Positions 36,388 through 46,211 of a stretch of DNA of 64,000 nucleotides are shown here, piece by piece. The stretch's first letter is position 1. The number at the start of each line of letters is the position of its first letter. Below the pieces are notes generated by a model that worked only from the letters and a program-made list of their open reading frames with translations, was not told the DNA's origin and made no database searches. Origin of the DNA: Rhizobium lusitanum (GTDB lineage: Bacteria; Pseudomonadota; Alphaproteobacteria; Rhizobiales; Rhizobiaceae); assembly GCF_014189535.1 (NCBI RefSeq), contig NZ_CP050307.1, forward strand, positions 1 through 64,000. The letters are read 5' to 3'. A program made the translations under genes and the position numbers.

Positions 36388-38048
36388 ATGAAAGTCAGTG
36401 ATTTCGAAAGAATGATGGCGATCGGCCTTAGCCGCCGCGCCATCCTGAGAACCGGTGCAAGCCTTGGCGCAGTGGCGGCCGCGAAAGCATGCTGGGGTCC
36501 TATCGGCCGGCCTTTGCGGCGAATGTGTCGCTGCGCAGCCAGATCCTGCAGATCCCTGGCGTCGGCAAGGGGTCGCCGACCGATGCCGATTGGCAGAAGG
36601 TGGGAGCGATGTGCCTCGAGGCGACAAAGGCCAACGTGAAGCAGGGCGAGTTTTCGGGCGTCAGCCTTTCTTTCATGGGCCTTAACAACCAGAACCTTCA
36701 CAATCTGCTGTTCCGCGGCTTTCTGAAGCCATGGGAAGAATACACCGGCGCCAAGATCACCTGGATCGATCTTGCCCAGGCGGATTACAATCCTCGCCTT
36801 CAGCAGGCGATTGCGACAGGCACGGTCGATTTCGATATTCTCGAAATGGGCGCTCCTTTCGAAGGGGATGTCTGCGGCAAGGGGCTGGCATCCGAGATGC
36901 CGGATTGGGTCAAGACCCAGATCGACATGGAGGATTACGTCGATTACCTCAAGGCACCGGTCGGCACCTGGGGCGGAAAAACCTATCGCATCTCCGTCGA
37001 TGGCGATTGTCATAACTTCAATTATCGCACCGACTATTTCACCGATGCCGGCCTTGCCAAGGCGTGGAAGGATGAAGGCCATCAGGGCGATTGGGGCGTG
37101 CCGAAGACCTGGCAGAAGGTTCAGGAAATCACCAAGTTCCTCAAGGGCAAGAAGATCGCCGGCGCTGATGCGATTGGCTACCTCGATGCACCGAAGGCCT
37201 GGGGCGGCTTCGGCTTCTACTTCCTCGGTAGCCGCGCGACAGCCTATGCCAAGCACCCCGATGACAAAGCCTGGTTGTTCGATGTCGACACGATGAAGCC
37301 GCGCATCAACAACCCGGCATGGGTGCGCGCTATCCAGGATGTGATCGACGCATTGCCGTCGGAAGCGGGCGACCAGCTGAATGCCGATCCGGGCACGACG
37401 GCGTTCCAGCAATTCCTCGCCGGCACCGGCTCAATGGTCTCCTGGTGGGGCGATGTTGGTCAGAGTGCCCAAACAAGCGACAGTTCGGTGGTCGGCCAGA
37501 CCGTCGCCTTCGATATCCTGCCGGGTTCGGACGATGTCTATAACTCCAAGACCGGCAAGTGGGAGAAATTGGCGAGCGGTCCGAACTTTGCGCCGAATAT
37601 GGCGTATCTCGGCTGGGGCGTTTACGTGATGTCCCGCGTCGACAGCGACGAAAAGAAGAAAAAGGCCGCGTGGAGTGCCGCCGCCCATCTCGGCGGCAAG
37701 GATCTGGCCCTCTGGACTGCCGCCTATCCGTCCGGCTTCCAGTGCTACCGCAAAAGCCAGTTTGACATCAAGGAATGGGTTTCGGCCGGTTATGAGGAGG
37801 CGTTCATCTCGAACTACCTGGCGTCTCAGTCCAACTCCTACAATCACCCGAACGCTGCCATCGAACCGCGCATCCCGGGGGTCTTCCAGTATTACAGCGT
37901 TGCAGAGGATGAACTGGCCAAGGTGTTTGCGGGTCAGGCAACGGCGCAGGCCGGCGCCGATGCTATCGCCGCCGCCTGGGAGAAGCTTACGGATCAACTC
38001 GGGCGCGACAAACAGATCGCGCTCTACAAGGCATCTCTCGGGGTGTAA
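36388..38048 (+). pseudogene. Sugar ABC transporter substrate-binding protein, frameshifted in the signal peptide
   Basis: ATG at 36388, behind GGGAGGAG, starts a twin-arginine signal (LSRRAILRTGASLGAVAAA). At about 36480 the frame must shift to reach SMLGSYRPAFAANVSLRSQI and the intact mature protein of a family-1 solute-binding protein, which runs to 38048 (FMGLNNQNLHNLLFRGFLKP near its start, FQCYRKSQF near the end). As written, translation from 36388 would miss the mature part, and initiation at 36489 would make a protein without an export signal. One base lost or gained explains this. The rest looks unspoiled, so a sequence error is possible. If functional, it binds the sugar for the permeases downstream. 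Confidence 0.85.
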
Positions 38049-38080
38049 TTGAACTGCGGCGCCTGCTGCAGACGCGTTCC

Positions 38081-38107
38081 TCAGGCGGCACCGACCGTGC
38101 CGCCTGA
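38081..38107 (+). promoter_or_regulatory. Intercistronic hairpin after the binding-protein gene
   Basis: An 11-bp perfect stem (TCAGGCGGCAC with its complement) around five bases, 32 bases after the stop and 53 before the permease start. There is no T-run, so it is probably an mRNA-stabilising or attenuating structure. Confidence 0.65.
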
Positions 38108-38160
38108 CCACTGATATAACCGGCTGAGTGCTTTGCCGGGATTTCGCCAAGGGTCTGCCC

Positions 38161-39270
38161 ATGTCTCATGCAACTACGCCAATCATCAGTCCGGTGCAGC
38201 GGACATCGGGACAGCTTACCGCTGCGCGCCGCGGTCGGTTTCTGCTGATCGCTGCGACGGTTTTGCTTGTTGCCGTGCTTCTTCTGCAGATCTCGGAAGC
38301 TGCGGGCGTAACCGCGATTGGTCTCGTGAGCTGGCGACCACTGCTTTATGCCTACGTCGTCTGGTCGGCTGCGTTATGTGCGGCTCAGATGATGATCCGC
38401 GGCGAGGCGGGGCAACGGGCGGTCTTTGTGCTGCCGGCAGTGCTGTTCACGGTCGCGATGGTGATATTCCCCACCTTCTTCGGCCTCTATATCGCCTTTA
38501 CCGACTGGAATCTCAGCGCCACCGACAGCATGCGCTTCAATGGACTGGACAATCTGCGGACGCTCTTCGCCGATGCCTATTTCTGGAACGCGCTGCTGAA
38601 CATGGTCTATTATGTGCTCTCGGTGTTGGTACAATATGCGATCGCCTTCGGGCTGGCGCTATTGCTCAACGCGGAGATCAAGGCGCGCAAGTTCTTTCGC
38701 GTGGCCTTTCTTCTGCCGCTGATGCTGAGCCCGGTTGCCGTCAGCTGGATGATCGGCAAGTCGCTGATGGAGTATCGTTTCGGCCCGGCGGCCACGCTCG
38801 CGCGTCATCTCGGCTGGGATAATCCTGCCTTCTTCTCCACCCCGGTTCTGGCGCGCACGGCTATTATGGTGATGGATGCCTGGGTCTCGATCCCCTTCAT
38901 GATGATCCTGCTGCTTGCCGGCCTGCAGGCCCTGCCTTCGGAAATAAAGGAGGCCGCCAAGGTCGATGGTGCCTCGGGCTGGCAGAGCTTCAAGGAAATC
39001 ACCTTCCCGCTCATGCTACCGGTCAGCATAACTGTCGTCATTTTGCGGACCATCTTCCAGTTGAAGCTGGCCGATATCGTCATCAACGTCACGGCCGGCG
39101 GGCCGGGCGGGGCGACGGATACCGTGTCGAGCTTCATTTTCCGGGAATATCGCGACCGCTCCAACGTCGGCTACGGCACTATGCTCGCGGAGTTCTATCT
39201 TGTCGTCATTATCATCTTCATCTCGCTCATCCTCAAAGGGGCGAGCCGATGGATGCAACGTACGAATTGA
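38161..39270 (+). CDS. Sugar ABC transporter permease (MalF/UgpA type)
   Basis: A 369-residue inner-membrane protein with about eight helices. It carries the EAA loop (EIKEAAKVDGASGWQSFKEITFPLM) that contacts the ATPase. An N-terminal extension of about 85 residues with two extra helices precedes the usual core, which begins near FVLPAVLFTVAMVIFPT. ATG at 38161 is preferred over a start at 38128. It is followed by the second permease after ten bases. Confidence 0.92.
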   Translation: MSHATTPIISPVQRTSGQLTAARRGRFLLIAATVLLVAVLLLQISEAAGVTAIGLVSWRPLLYAYVVWSAALCAAQMMIRGEAGQRAVFVLPAVLFTVAMVIFPTFFGLYIAFTDWNLSATDSMRFNGLDNLRTLFADAYFWNALLNMVYYVLSVLVQYAIAFGLALLLNAEIKARKFFRVAFLLPLMLSPVAVSWMIGKSLMEYRFGPAATLARHLGWDNPAFFSTPVLARTAIMVMDAWVSIPFMMILLLAGLQALPSEIKEAAKVDGASGWQSFKEITFPLMLPVSITVVILRTIFQLKLADIVINVTAGGPGGATDTVSSFIFREYRDRSNVGYGTMLAEFYLVVIIIFISLILKGASRWMQRTN

Positions 39271-39280
39271 GGTCCAGACG

Positions 39281-40213
39281 ATGTCGGTGAACGATCAAAT
39301 ATCCGCCGTGTCCGGCAAACAGGGGAGCCTCTGGTCGCGGCGTCCTGCATTCCTCACCAGTAGCCTGCTGATCTATGCAGCACTGGTCTTTTGGGCTTTT
39401 GTATCGCTTTTCCCGATCTACTGGACGATCACGACGTCGTTCAAGACGGCGGTGAATGTGACACAGGGCAACATGATCCCGTTTGTGGATTTTACGCCGG
39501 ACTGGAAAGGATGGCGCTCGCTCGGCCTCTCGCCGGACACGATATTCGCGCAGTCCACCGTGCGTGACGAGTTCATGCTCCGCTTCCTCAACAGCGTTAT
39601 TGCGTCCGCCGGTGCCTCGTTCCTTGCCGTCGTCATCGGCTCGCTCGCTGCTTACGGTCTCAGCCGGTTCTCTTACAAATTTCTCTGGATGCGTAACAAG
39701 GACATTTCGTTCTTCTTCTTGTCCCAGCTGATTCTGCCGCCGGTCGTCCTCGCCATGCCGTTCCTGGTGCTCTACAAGAACCTGCTGCTGCTCGACACGC
39801 TCGTTGGTCTCATTCTCATCTATACGCTGATGGTGCTGCCGATCGTCATCTGGATCATGCGCGACCAGTTCGATACCATACCGATCGAGCTGGAGCAGGC
39901 AGCCCTGGTGGACGGTTGCTCCATCTGGGGCGCATTCCTCAGGATCGTTCTGCCGATCGCCCTGCCGGGCATGGTCGCGGCGTTCATCCTTTCGGTCATT
40001 CTCTGCTGGAACGAGTATTTCTTCGCCGCCCTGCTGACGAGTTCCAATGCCAAGACATTACCGGTCATGGTGGCGAGCCAGACGGGATCCCAGGGTATCA
40101 ACTGGTGGTCGATGGCCGCCATCTCAACCGCCGCAATCCTGCCACTCGTCCTCATCGGCATCTTCCTGGAGCGCTATATCGTGAAGGGCCTGACGGCGGG
40201 AGCAGTCAAATAG
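39281..40213 (+). CDS. Sugar ABC transporter permease (MalG/UgpE type)
   Basis: A 310-residue permease with six helices and the EAA loop in ELEQAALVDGCSIWGAFLRI. The periplasmic loop after helix 1 is long and the C-terminus (LERYIVKGLTAGAVK) is the typical ending, placed at the transporter core. The frame opens at 39200 inside the preceding gene, but ATG at 39281 gives the natural N-terminus. Together with the MalF-type protein it forms the membrane channel. Confidence 0.93.
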   Translation: MSVNDQISAVSGKQGSLWSRRPAFLTSSLLIYAALVFWAFVSLFPIYWTITTSFKTAVNVTQGNMIPFVDFTPDWKGWRSLGLSPDTIFAQSTVRDEFMLRFLNSVIASAGASFLAVVIGSLAAYGLSRFSYKFLWMRNKDISFFFLSQLILPPVVLAMPFLVLYKNLLLLDTLVGLILIYTLMVLPIVIWIMRDQFDTIPIELEQAALVDGCSIWGAFLRIVLPIALPGMVAAFILSVILCWNEYFFAALLTSSNAKTLPVMVASQTGSQGINWWSMAAISTAAILPLVLIGIFLERYIVKGLTAGAVK

Positions 40214-40322
40214 GGAGGAAATCATGCAGAATGGCAGTCATACGCTGCGGGACGGGCGCATACCTCATTGGGACTTTGTTATAGGCCCGGTCGTCTGGTG
40301 CCTTCGGGGTAGGGGGGTATTG

Positions 40323-41243
40323 ATGGGAGCCGGCATTTCGATCCTCGGCATTTTCGTTGCCGACACAGCCTATCTCGCTCCGCGGATGCCCGCAGTCGGG
40401 GAGACGATTACCGGCAGCGGTTTCTCAGTCGGGCCCGGTGGGAAAGGCTCCAATCAGGCCGTGGCTGCGGCACGGGCAGGCGCGCAAGTTTCCTTCATCT
40501 CCAAGATCGGTCGAGATACCTTCGGCGATCTTGCGTTGAAGACCTATTCCGAGGCTGGTGTCACGCCAAGGCTGGTGATCATGGACGATCAGCCCACCGG
40601 CGCCGCATTCATTTATGTCAATGACAGCACGGGCGACAATGCGATCATTGTCTATGCCGGAGCAGCGGGCACGATCGGCATTGATGATGTCGAAGCAGCA
40701 CGTCAGACGATCGAACAATCGGCAGTGTTTGTGACGCAGCTCGAACAGCCGGCGGCAGCGGCGTACCGGGCGCTCGATATCGCTCGTAGAGCTGGCGTCG
40801 TCACGATTTTCAATCCAGCGCCCGCGGAAGCCTTCCCGGACGAAATCTATGGCCTTTGCGACTATATAATTCCAAATGAGACGGAAGCCGCTGCGTTGGT
40901 CGGATTTCCTCTCAACACGCTTGAGGATGCGAAACGCGCTGGCGATTTGCTGTTGTCCCGTGGTGTGGGCGCCGCCGTTATAACGCTTGGCGCGCGGGGC
41001 GTGCTGTTTCACAGCGCGGCCGCCAGCGTTCACGTTCCAGCAGTGACAGTTGGACCCGTCATAGATACGACCGGAGCAGGTGACGCCTTCGTCGGCGGCT
41101 TTGCATCGGCGTTGGGACGACGCATGGATCCGCTGGGCGCCGTTCGCTTCGGCTGCGCGACAGCCGGTATCGCCGTGACGCGCAGAGGAACAGCACCTGC
41201 GATGCCCACGCTTGCCGAGATCGAGGCGGTAATAGTCGGCTAA
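40323..41243 (+). CDS. PfkB-family sugar kinase, first copy
   Basis: A 306-residue kinase of the ribokinase family. It has the N-terminal GGKGSNQAVAAARAG motif and the C-terminal DTTGAGDAFVGG with the catalytic Asp. It should phosphorylate the sugar brought in by the transporter. ATG at 40323 (behind AGGGGGG) gives the usual N-terminus. The frame is open to an ATG at 40224 that has a stronger GGGAGGAA site eleven bases ahead, giving 33 extra residues unlike the family. So either the protein has an unusual leader, or those codons remain from a lost gene. Confidence 0.88.
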   Translation: MGAGISILGIFVADTAYLAPRMPAVGETITGSGFSVGPGGKGSNQAVAAARAGAQVSFISKIGRDTFGDLALKTYSEAGVTPRLVIMDDQPTGAAFIYVNDSTGDNAIIVYAGAAGTIGIDDVEAARQTIEQSAVFVTQLEQPAAAAYRALDIARRAGVVTIFNPAPAEAFPDEIYGLCDYIIPNETEAAALVGFPLNTLEDAKRAGDLLLSRGVGAAVITLGARGVLFHSAAASVHVPAVTVGPVIDTTGAGDAFVGGFASALGRRMDPLGAVRFGCATAGIAVTRRGTAPAMPTLAEIEAVIVG

Positions 41244-41485
41244 CATTCTGTCCCGCGGTCGCAGGCGGCTGAAACGTCAGGACCTTTTCCGGTCTGTCCA
41301 ACCCTGGTTGCCCTTATCTCGGCGGCCGGGTTTCGCATGGCTGCGCGCCGCCAAAATTAATGTAGGTGACAATTGCAACGGAGCGGCGGCCGCAACGAAT
41401 TGACGCACCGCACAACATTTATAACTTTACAACTGCAGAATAATTTGTGAAGTAATGTACGCAACGACCGAAGCGAGCCAAAGCC

Positions 41486-42466
41486 GTGACCCAATTGAAA
41501 TTCGCCACCCGTCTTAATTCCTTCGCCTCGAAGCCAAAGGCTGAATGGCCTGATCTTTCCGGCAAGCCGACGACGCTCCAGATGGCGACGCGCGCTGCGA
41601 AGGTCGATGGCCTGACCGATCTCGACCTTAATTATCCCGACCACGTTGCCGACGATCCTGCTCTGTTGGCCCGTCAAATTGGCGACATCGGCCTCGCAAT
41701 CAATGGCTTTGCCATGCGTTACTATACCAACCCAGCCTTCAAGATCGGTGCTTTCACCAATCCTGATCCGGCGGTTCGCCGCGAGGCGATCGACCTGACC
41801 AAGAAGGGCATTGATGCGACGCGCGCCGCCGGCAGCAGCCTGATGACGCTCTGGCTCGGCCAGGATGGTTTCGATTACGCATTTCAGGCCGATTATCATG
41901 CGCTGTGGCAACACGAAATAGATGGGATTCGTGAAGTTTGCGCGCATGACCCAGACTGCCAGATCAGCATCGAATACAAGCCGAACGAGCCGCGCTCCTA
42001 CAGCCTGATGCCCGATTGCGCCACAACGCTGCTCGCGATCAAGGATGTGGACATGCCCAATCTCGGCGTCACGCTGGATTTCGCCCATGTGCTTTATGCC
42101 GACGAACAGCCGGCCTTCGCCGCAGCGCTGATTGCCCGCTACAGCCGCGTTCTGGGCGTTCACCTCAATGATGGCTATGCCAAGCGTGACGACGGCCTGA
42201 TGGTCGGCGCGGTGCATACCCAGCAGACGATCGAGCTTCTGCGCCAGATCCGCAAGGACGGCTATGATGGCGCGATCTATTTCGACACGTTCCCCGATAT
42301 GACCGGTCTCGATCCGGTCCACGAATGCGAGGTGAATATCCAGACCGTCAAGCGCATGCTGAAGGTCGTGGATCGCCTTGAGCAGGACAATCGCCTCTCA
42401 GGCGCGATTGACCGGCAGGACGCGGTATTCGCGCAGGCGGTCATACAGGAGCTGATGCTCGGCTAA
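41486..42466 (+). CDS. Sugar phosphate isomerase/epimerase (xylose isomerase-like TIM barrel)
   Basis: A 326-residue protein of the AP endonuclease 2/xylose isomerase-like barrel family. The metal-site residues are in order: Glu in ISIEYKPNEPR, Asp and His in GVTLDFAHVLYADEQ, His in LGVHLNDGYAKRDD and the Asp of AIYFDTFPD. Such enzymes shift carbonyl groups or epimerise sugars with a divalent metal. The start is GTG at 41486. It stands between two sugar transporter operons, 243 bases after the kinase and 94 before the next binding protein. It may form one catabolic path with both kinases. Substrate unknown. Confidence 0.85.
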   Translation: MTQLKFATRLNSFASKPKAEWPDLSGKPTTLQMATRAAKVDGLTDLDLNYPDHVADDPALLARQIGDIGLAINGFAMRYYTNPAFKIGAFTNPDPAVRREAIDLTKKGIDATRAAGSSLMTLWLGQDGFDYAFQADYHALWQHEIDGIREVCAHDPDCQISIEYKPNEPRSYSLMPDCATTLLAIKDVDMPNLGVTLDFAHVLYADEQPAFAAALIARYSRVLGVHLNDGYAKRDDGLMVGAVHTQQTIELLRQIRKDGYDGAIYFDTFPDMTGLDPVHECEVNIQTVKRMLKVVDRLEQDNRLSGAIDRQDAVFAQAVIQELMLG

Positions 42467-42559
42467 GCCGTCCAAACGCCGAAATTCTTGAATGCGAAAA
42501 CCCTTTGCAACCAAGGGCACGCCGAAGGCATGCCGATCGAAACCACTCGGGAGGAACCG

Positions 42560-43624
42560 ATGAATACCTTTTTGAAGACGACCCTTGCTGCCGGCATCGC
42601 CGCTAGCGTCCTGTTCAGCGCAGCCTTCGCCCAGAATCTCGCGCCGCTCAATTCCGATACCGAAAAGGACCGCATGGACTGGTCGGAGCTTGAAGCCAAG
42701 CTCGGCGCATTCCCCAAGCTGCCCGAGGGCATCAAGGCTGGTGCGGTTTCCAAGACGCTGACCAATGAATATTGGCGCTCGCTGGGTGAAGGCTACGCGT
42801 CCTTCGGCAAGAAGACCGGGGTTCCCGTCGCTTATCAGGCTGCCCAGAGCGAGGGCGACCAGCTCGGCCAGCTGACGATCGCGGAAGGCATGATCACGCA
42901 GGGCTATAATGTCTTGCTGGTCTCGCCGCAGACGGATGCCAACCTGCAGCCGGTCATCGAACAGGCGAAGGCCGCCAATATTCCGGTCGTCAATGTCAAC
43001 GATGCCGTCATCCCGCAGGCGGAGCATTATGTTGGCAACGTCCAGCGCGACAATGGCGTGCGCGTTGCCAAGTGGTTCATCGAGCATCGTCCGCAGGGCG
43101 GCAAGGTTGCGATCGTCGAAGGCCAGGCCGGCGTCTATGCCGCGGTTCAGCGCACCGACGGGTTCAAATCGACCATCAGCGAAGGCGGCAAGTTCCAAGT
43201 CGTCGCCAGCGTTCCCGGCAATTGGGATCGTCAGACCTCTTACGATGCCGCGACCAACATCCTTAACCAGCATCCCGATCTGATCGGCTTCTATGCCAAC
43301 AATGACGGGATGGCACTCGGCATCGTTGAAGCCGTGAAGGCCGCGGGGCTGCAGGGCAAGGTCGCCGTGTTTGGTACCGACGGCATCTCTGACGCCTACG
43401 CCTCGATCAAGGCCGGTGAGCTGACCGGCACGGTCGATAGCTTCCCGGTTCTGACCGGCGAAGTGGCACTCGAGGCGGCGTTGCGTCTGGTTGCCGGACA
43501 GAAGCTGCCGCGCGTGGTTGCGACCCCGCAGGCCCTCATCACCGCCGACAATCTCAGCCGCTACCAGGGTGCGGGCGTGGATGTCCGTGCGGTGCTGATG
43601 GAAGACGCCAAGGCTGCCAGGTAA
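42560..43624 (+). CDS. Sugar ABC transporter substrate-binding protein (RbsB-like)
   Basis: A 354-residue periplasmic binding protein. The signal peptide (MNTFLKTTLAAGIAASVLFS) ends near AFAQ. The family's features are present: ITQGYNVLLVSPQTDANLQP, VVNVNDAVIP, GFYANNDGMALGIVEAVKAAG and a late GTVDSFPVLTGEVAL. ATG at 42560 has GGGAGGAA eight bases ahead, so upstream starts are unlikely. First gene of the Rbs-type operon. Confidence 0.93.
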   Translation: MNTFLKTTLAAGIAASVLFSAAFAQNLAPLNSDTEKDRMDWSELEAKLGAFPKLPEGIKAGAVSKTLTNEYWRSLGEGYASFGKKTGVPVAYQAAQSEGDQLGQLTIAEGMITQGYNVLLVSPQTDANLQPVIEQAKAANIPVVNVNDAVIPQAEHYVGNVQRDNGVRVAKWFIEHRPQGGKVAIVEGQAGVYAAVQRTDGFKSTISEGGKFQVVASVPGNWDRQTSYDAATNILNQHPDLIGFYANNDGMALGIVEAVKAAGLQGKVAVFGTDGISDAYASIKAGELTGTVDSFPVLTGEVALEAALRLVAGQKLPRVVATPQALITADNLSRYQGAGVDVRAVLMEDAKAAR

Positions 43625-43635
43625 CGAACGCCAAA

Positions 43636-43666
43636 GGGGATGCCGGCCGCAATGGCCTGCATCCCC
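43636..43666 (+). promoter_or_regulatory. Intercistronic hairpin after the binding-protein gene
   Basis: GGGGATGC and GCATCCCC arms, extended by an inner GGCC/GGCC pair, 12 bases after the stop and 24 before the ATPase start. It is a likely stabiliser of the binding-protein mRNA. Confidence 0.65.
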
Positions 43667-43689
43667 GCAGCCCTTTAAGAGGTGGAACG

Positions 43690-45216
43690 ATGGTGCCGCG
43701 ACTGAGATTCGAGACGATTTCGAAGAGCTTTCCGGGCGTGAACGCACTGACCGACGTGTAGTTTAGCGTCGCGCCCGGCGAGATCCATGGACTTCTCGGT
43801 GAAAACGGCGCCGGAAAATCCACGCTTCTGCGAATTCTCTCTGGCGTGTTTCGCCCGACCTCGGGCACCGTCTTCGTCGATGGCGAGGCCACGGCTTTCA
43901 AGAAGCCGATGGATGCCCGTGAAGCCGGCATCGCCATGATTCACCAGGAATTGCAGCAGGTGCCGCACTTGAGCGTCGCGCAGAATATGTTTCTCGGCCA
44001 CTCGCTCACTCGTATGGCCGGCCTGTTCGTTTCCCGCCGCGAGCAAGAGGCGCGCGCGGCCGAAGCTCTTTCGATGATCGACCCAACGATCGATCCCTCT
44101 GCTCCGATCTCCTCTCTCAAGGTTGCGCAGCGCCAGATCGTCGAGATCGGCCGCGCGCTGCTCGACAAGGCGAAGGTCATCGCCATGGACGAGCCGACGT
44201 CGAGCCTGACGCCGAGCGAGTTCGACCGTCTGGCGGAGGTCATCGCCAGCCTTTCGGCCCGCGGCGTCTCGATCATCTATGTCTCCCACAAGATGGACGA
44301 GGTGTTCCGCATCTGCGAGCGTGCCAGCGTCATGCGCGATGGCAAGCTCGTCGGCATGGTCGATCTCACGACGGCGTCCGAAAAGGACGTCATCGCGATG
44401 ATGGTCGGTCGCGAGTTGATGCAGGAGGAACACAATTCCTTCGCGACCGATACGATCAAGCTCGAGGCGAGGAACCTCTCGTCAGCCACGAAGATCCGTG
44501 ATGTGTCGTTCAAGCTGCACAAGGGTGAAGTGCTCGGCATAGCCGGGCTTGTGGGCTCCGGCCGCACGGAATTGTTGCGGCTTTTGGCCGGTGCCGACCG
44601 TTTGAGCGCCGGCTCAATTGCCATCGACGGTAAGGTCGTGCGTTTCGCCACTCCGCGCGACGCGATTGCCGCCGGCATTGGTCTCGTTCCGGAAGAACGC
44701 AAGCGGGAAGGGATCATTCCCCTGCGCCCGGTTAGCACCAATATGGCGCTCGCCTCGCTTTCCAGCTTTTCCTCCGGCGGGATGATCAGTACGAGCAAGC
44801 TCCGTATGACCGCGCGGGATTTGTTGACGCGCGTCAATCTGCGGCCATTCCAGTTGGATCGCCCCATTCGCCTGTTTAGCGGTGGCAATCAACAGAAGGC
44901 GATCATTGCCCGCTGGCTGGCAGCCAAGTCGCAGATCCTGCTGTTCGACGAGCCCACGCGTGGCATCGATGTCGGCGCCAAGTTGGAAATCTACCATCTG
45001 ATCGAGGATCTCGCCCGCGGGGGCCATTCGATCATCGTCGTCTCATCCGAGCTGCCGGAGGTCATCCGGCTCTCCGACCGCGTGCTGGTCATGCGGGAGG
45101 GGCGGGTCGCCGCGGACATCCCACGCGATCAGCTGACCGAAAATGCGATCGTCGCGCATGCCATCCCAGGGACGAATGCCGGTGCGGCCGGTGCCAGCGC
45201 TGCAAGCCCCGTGTGA
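43690..45216 (+). pseudogene. Rbs-type two-domain sugar ATPase with in-frame amber codon
   Basis: ATG at 43690, behind GAGGTGG, starts MVPRLRFETISKSFPGVNAL, the usual N-terminus of RbsA/XylG-like ATPases. A TAG at 43759-43761 stands in the strand where the family has VSF or similar. Reading on, the frame is intact to 45216: Walker A GENGAGKST at 43798-43824, signature LKVAQRQIVEIGRAL, Walker B VIAMDEPTSSL, then the second ATPase domain with the degenerate GLVGSGRTELLRLL normal for the family. A restart at the next ATG in frame (43846) would lack the first Walker A. Thus the gene is dead, suppressed, or misread by one base. Downstream genes are unaffected. Confidence 0.88.
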
Positions 45217-45233
45217 ACCAGACAGGACATCCC

Positions 45234-46211
45234 ATGACGAGTTCTTCCACCGCCGACATCACGCCCGCACCGGCCTTCCGCCGCTTCTCATTTTCGCTGC
45301 GGGATGCCGGAACCCTGATCGGTCTCATCGTCATCATGGCGGTGTTCGCCACGCTCGTTCCAGGGTTCATGTCCGAGCGTAACCTTATCAACATCCTGCA
45401 GCAGTCGAGCATCAATGCATGCCTGGCGCTCGGCATGACGCTGGTGATCATCTCTGGCGGCATCGATCTTTCGGTCGGCCCGACGGCCGCGATCTCCGCC
45501 GTCATCACCGCGACCCTGCTTCTGGCGGGCGTGCCGATACCGGTTGCCATCCTTGCCGGTCTCGGCGTCGGCGTCGTTTGCGGCTTCATCAACGGTGCGC
45601 TCGTCGCCTATGTCGGTCTGCAGCCGTTTATCGTCACGCTCGGGACGCTCAGCACCTATCGCGCGATCGCGCTGATCTACACCGGCGGCAATCCCGTTCT
45701 CGGCATTCCGCAGGGTTTCCGCTCGCTGTTCAACGGCAATCTCCTCGGCATTCCGACGTCCGTCCTCATCGTCGCCGTCGTTGCCATTGCTGCCTGGATT
45801 CTCCTCAAGAAGACGCCGATCGGCGAATATCTGATGGCGGTCGGAGGCAATGAGGAGGCGGCTTATGTAGCCGGCGTTCCGATCGCCCGCACAAAGATCA
45901 CGGCCTATGTCATTTCCGGCGGTCTGGCGGCGGTCGCCTCGCTTATCCTGATCGGCCGTCTAGGAGCCGCCGAACCGATCCTCGGCAATCTCTGGGAACT
46001 CGACGCTATTGCGGCGGCAGCCATCGGCGGCGCCTCCCTGATGGGCGGCAAGGGCAGCATTCTCGGCACTATTCTCGGTGCGATCATCCTTGGCGCGATG
46101 CGCAACGGTTTGACCCTGATGAATGTCCAGGCCTTCTATCAACTGCTCGCCACCGGCCTTATAATACTTGTCGCAATGATGATCGATCGCGCGACAAGGG
46201 GACGGGCATGA
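45234..46211 (+). CDS. Sugar ABC transporter permease (RbsC type)
   Basis: A 325-residue permease with about ten hydrophobic segments and the family's GGIDLSVGP motif near residue 75, NPVLGIP, and GGASLMGGKGSILGTILGAII near 270. ATG at 45234 has AGGA seven bases ahead; a GTG at 45213 overlapping the ATPase end is less likely. It overlaps the regulator gene by four bases (ATGA). It needs the ATPase upstream to work. Confidence 0.93.
   Translation: MTSSSTADITPAPAFRRFSFSLRDAGTLIGLIVIMAVFATLVPGFMSERNLINILQQSSINACLALGMTLVIISGGIDLSVGPTAAISAVITATLLLAGVPIPVAILAGLGVGVVCGFINGALVAYVGLQPFIVTLGTLSTYRAIALIYTGGNPVLGIPQGFRSLFNGNLLGIPTSVLIVAVVAIAAWILLKKTPIGEYLMAVGGNEEAAYVAGVPIARTKITAYVISGGLAAVASLILIGRLGAAEPILGNLWELDAIAAAAIGGASLMGGKGSILGTILGAIILGAMRNGLTLMNVQAFYQLLATGLIILVAMMIDRATRGRA

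Noticed and set aside
36369..37412. Long minus-strand frame opposite the binding protein gene
   Set aside because: It is antisense to a well-recognised solute-binding protein and has no recognisable content.
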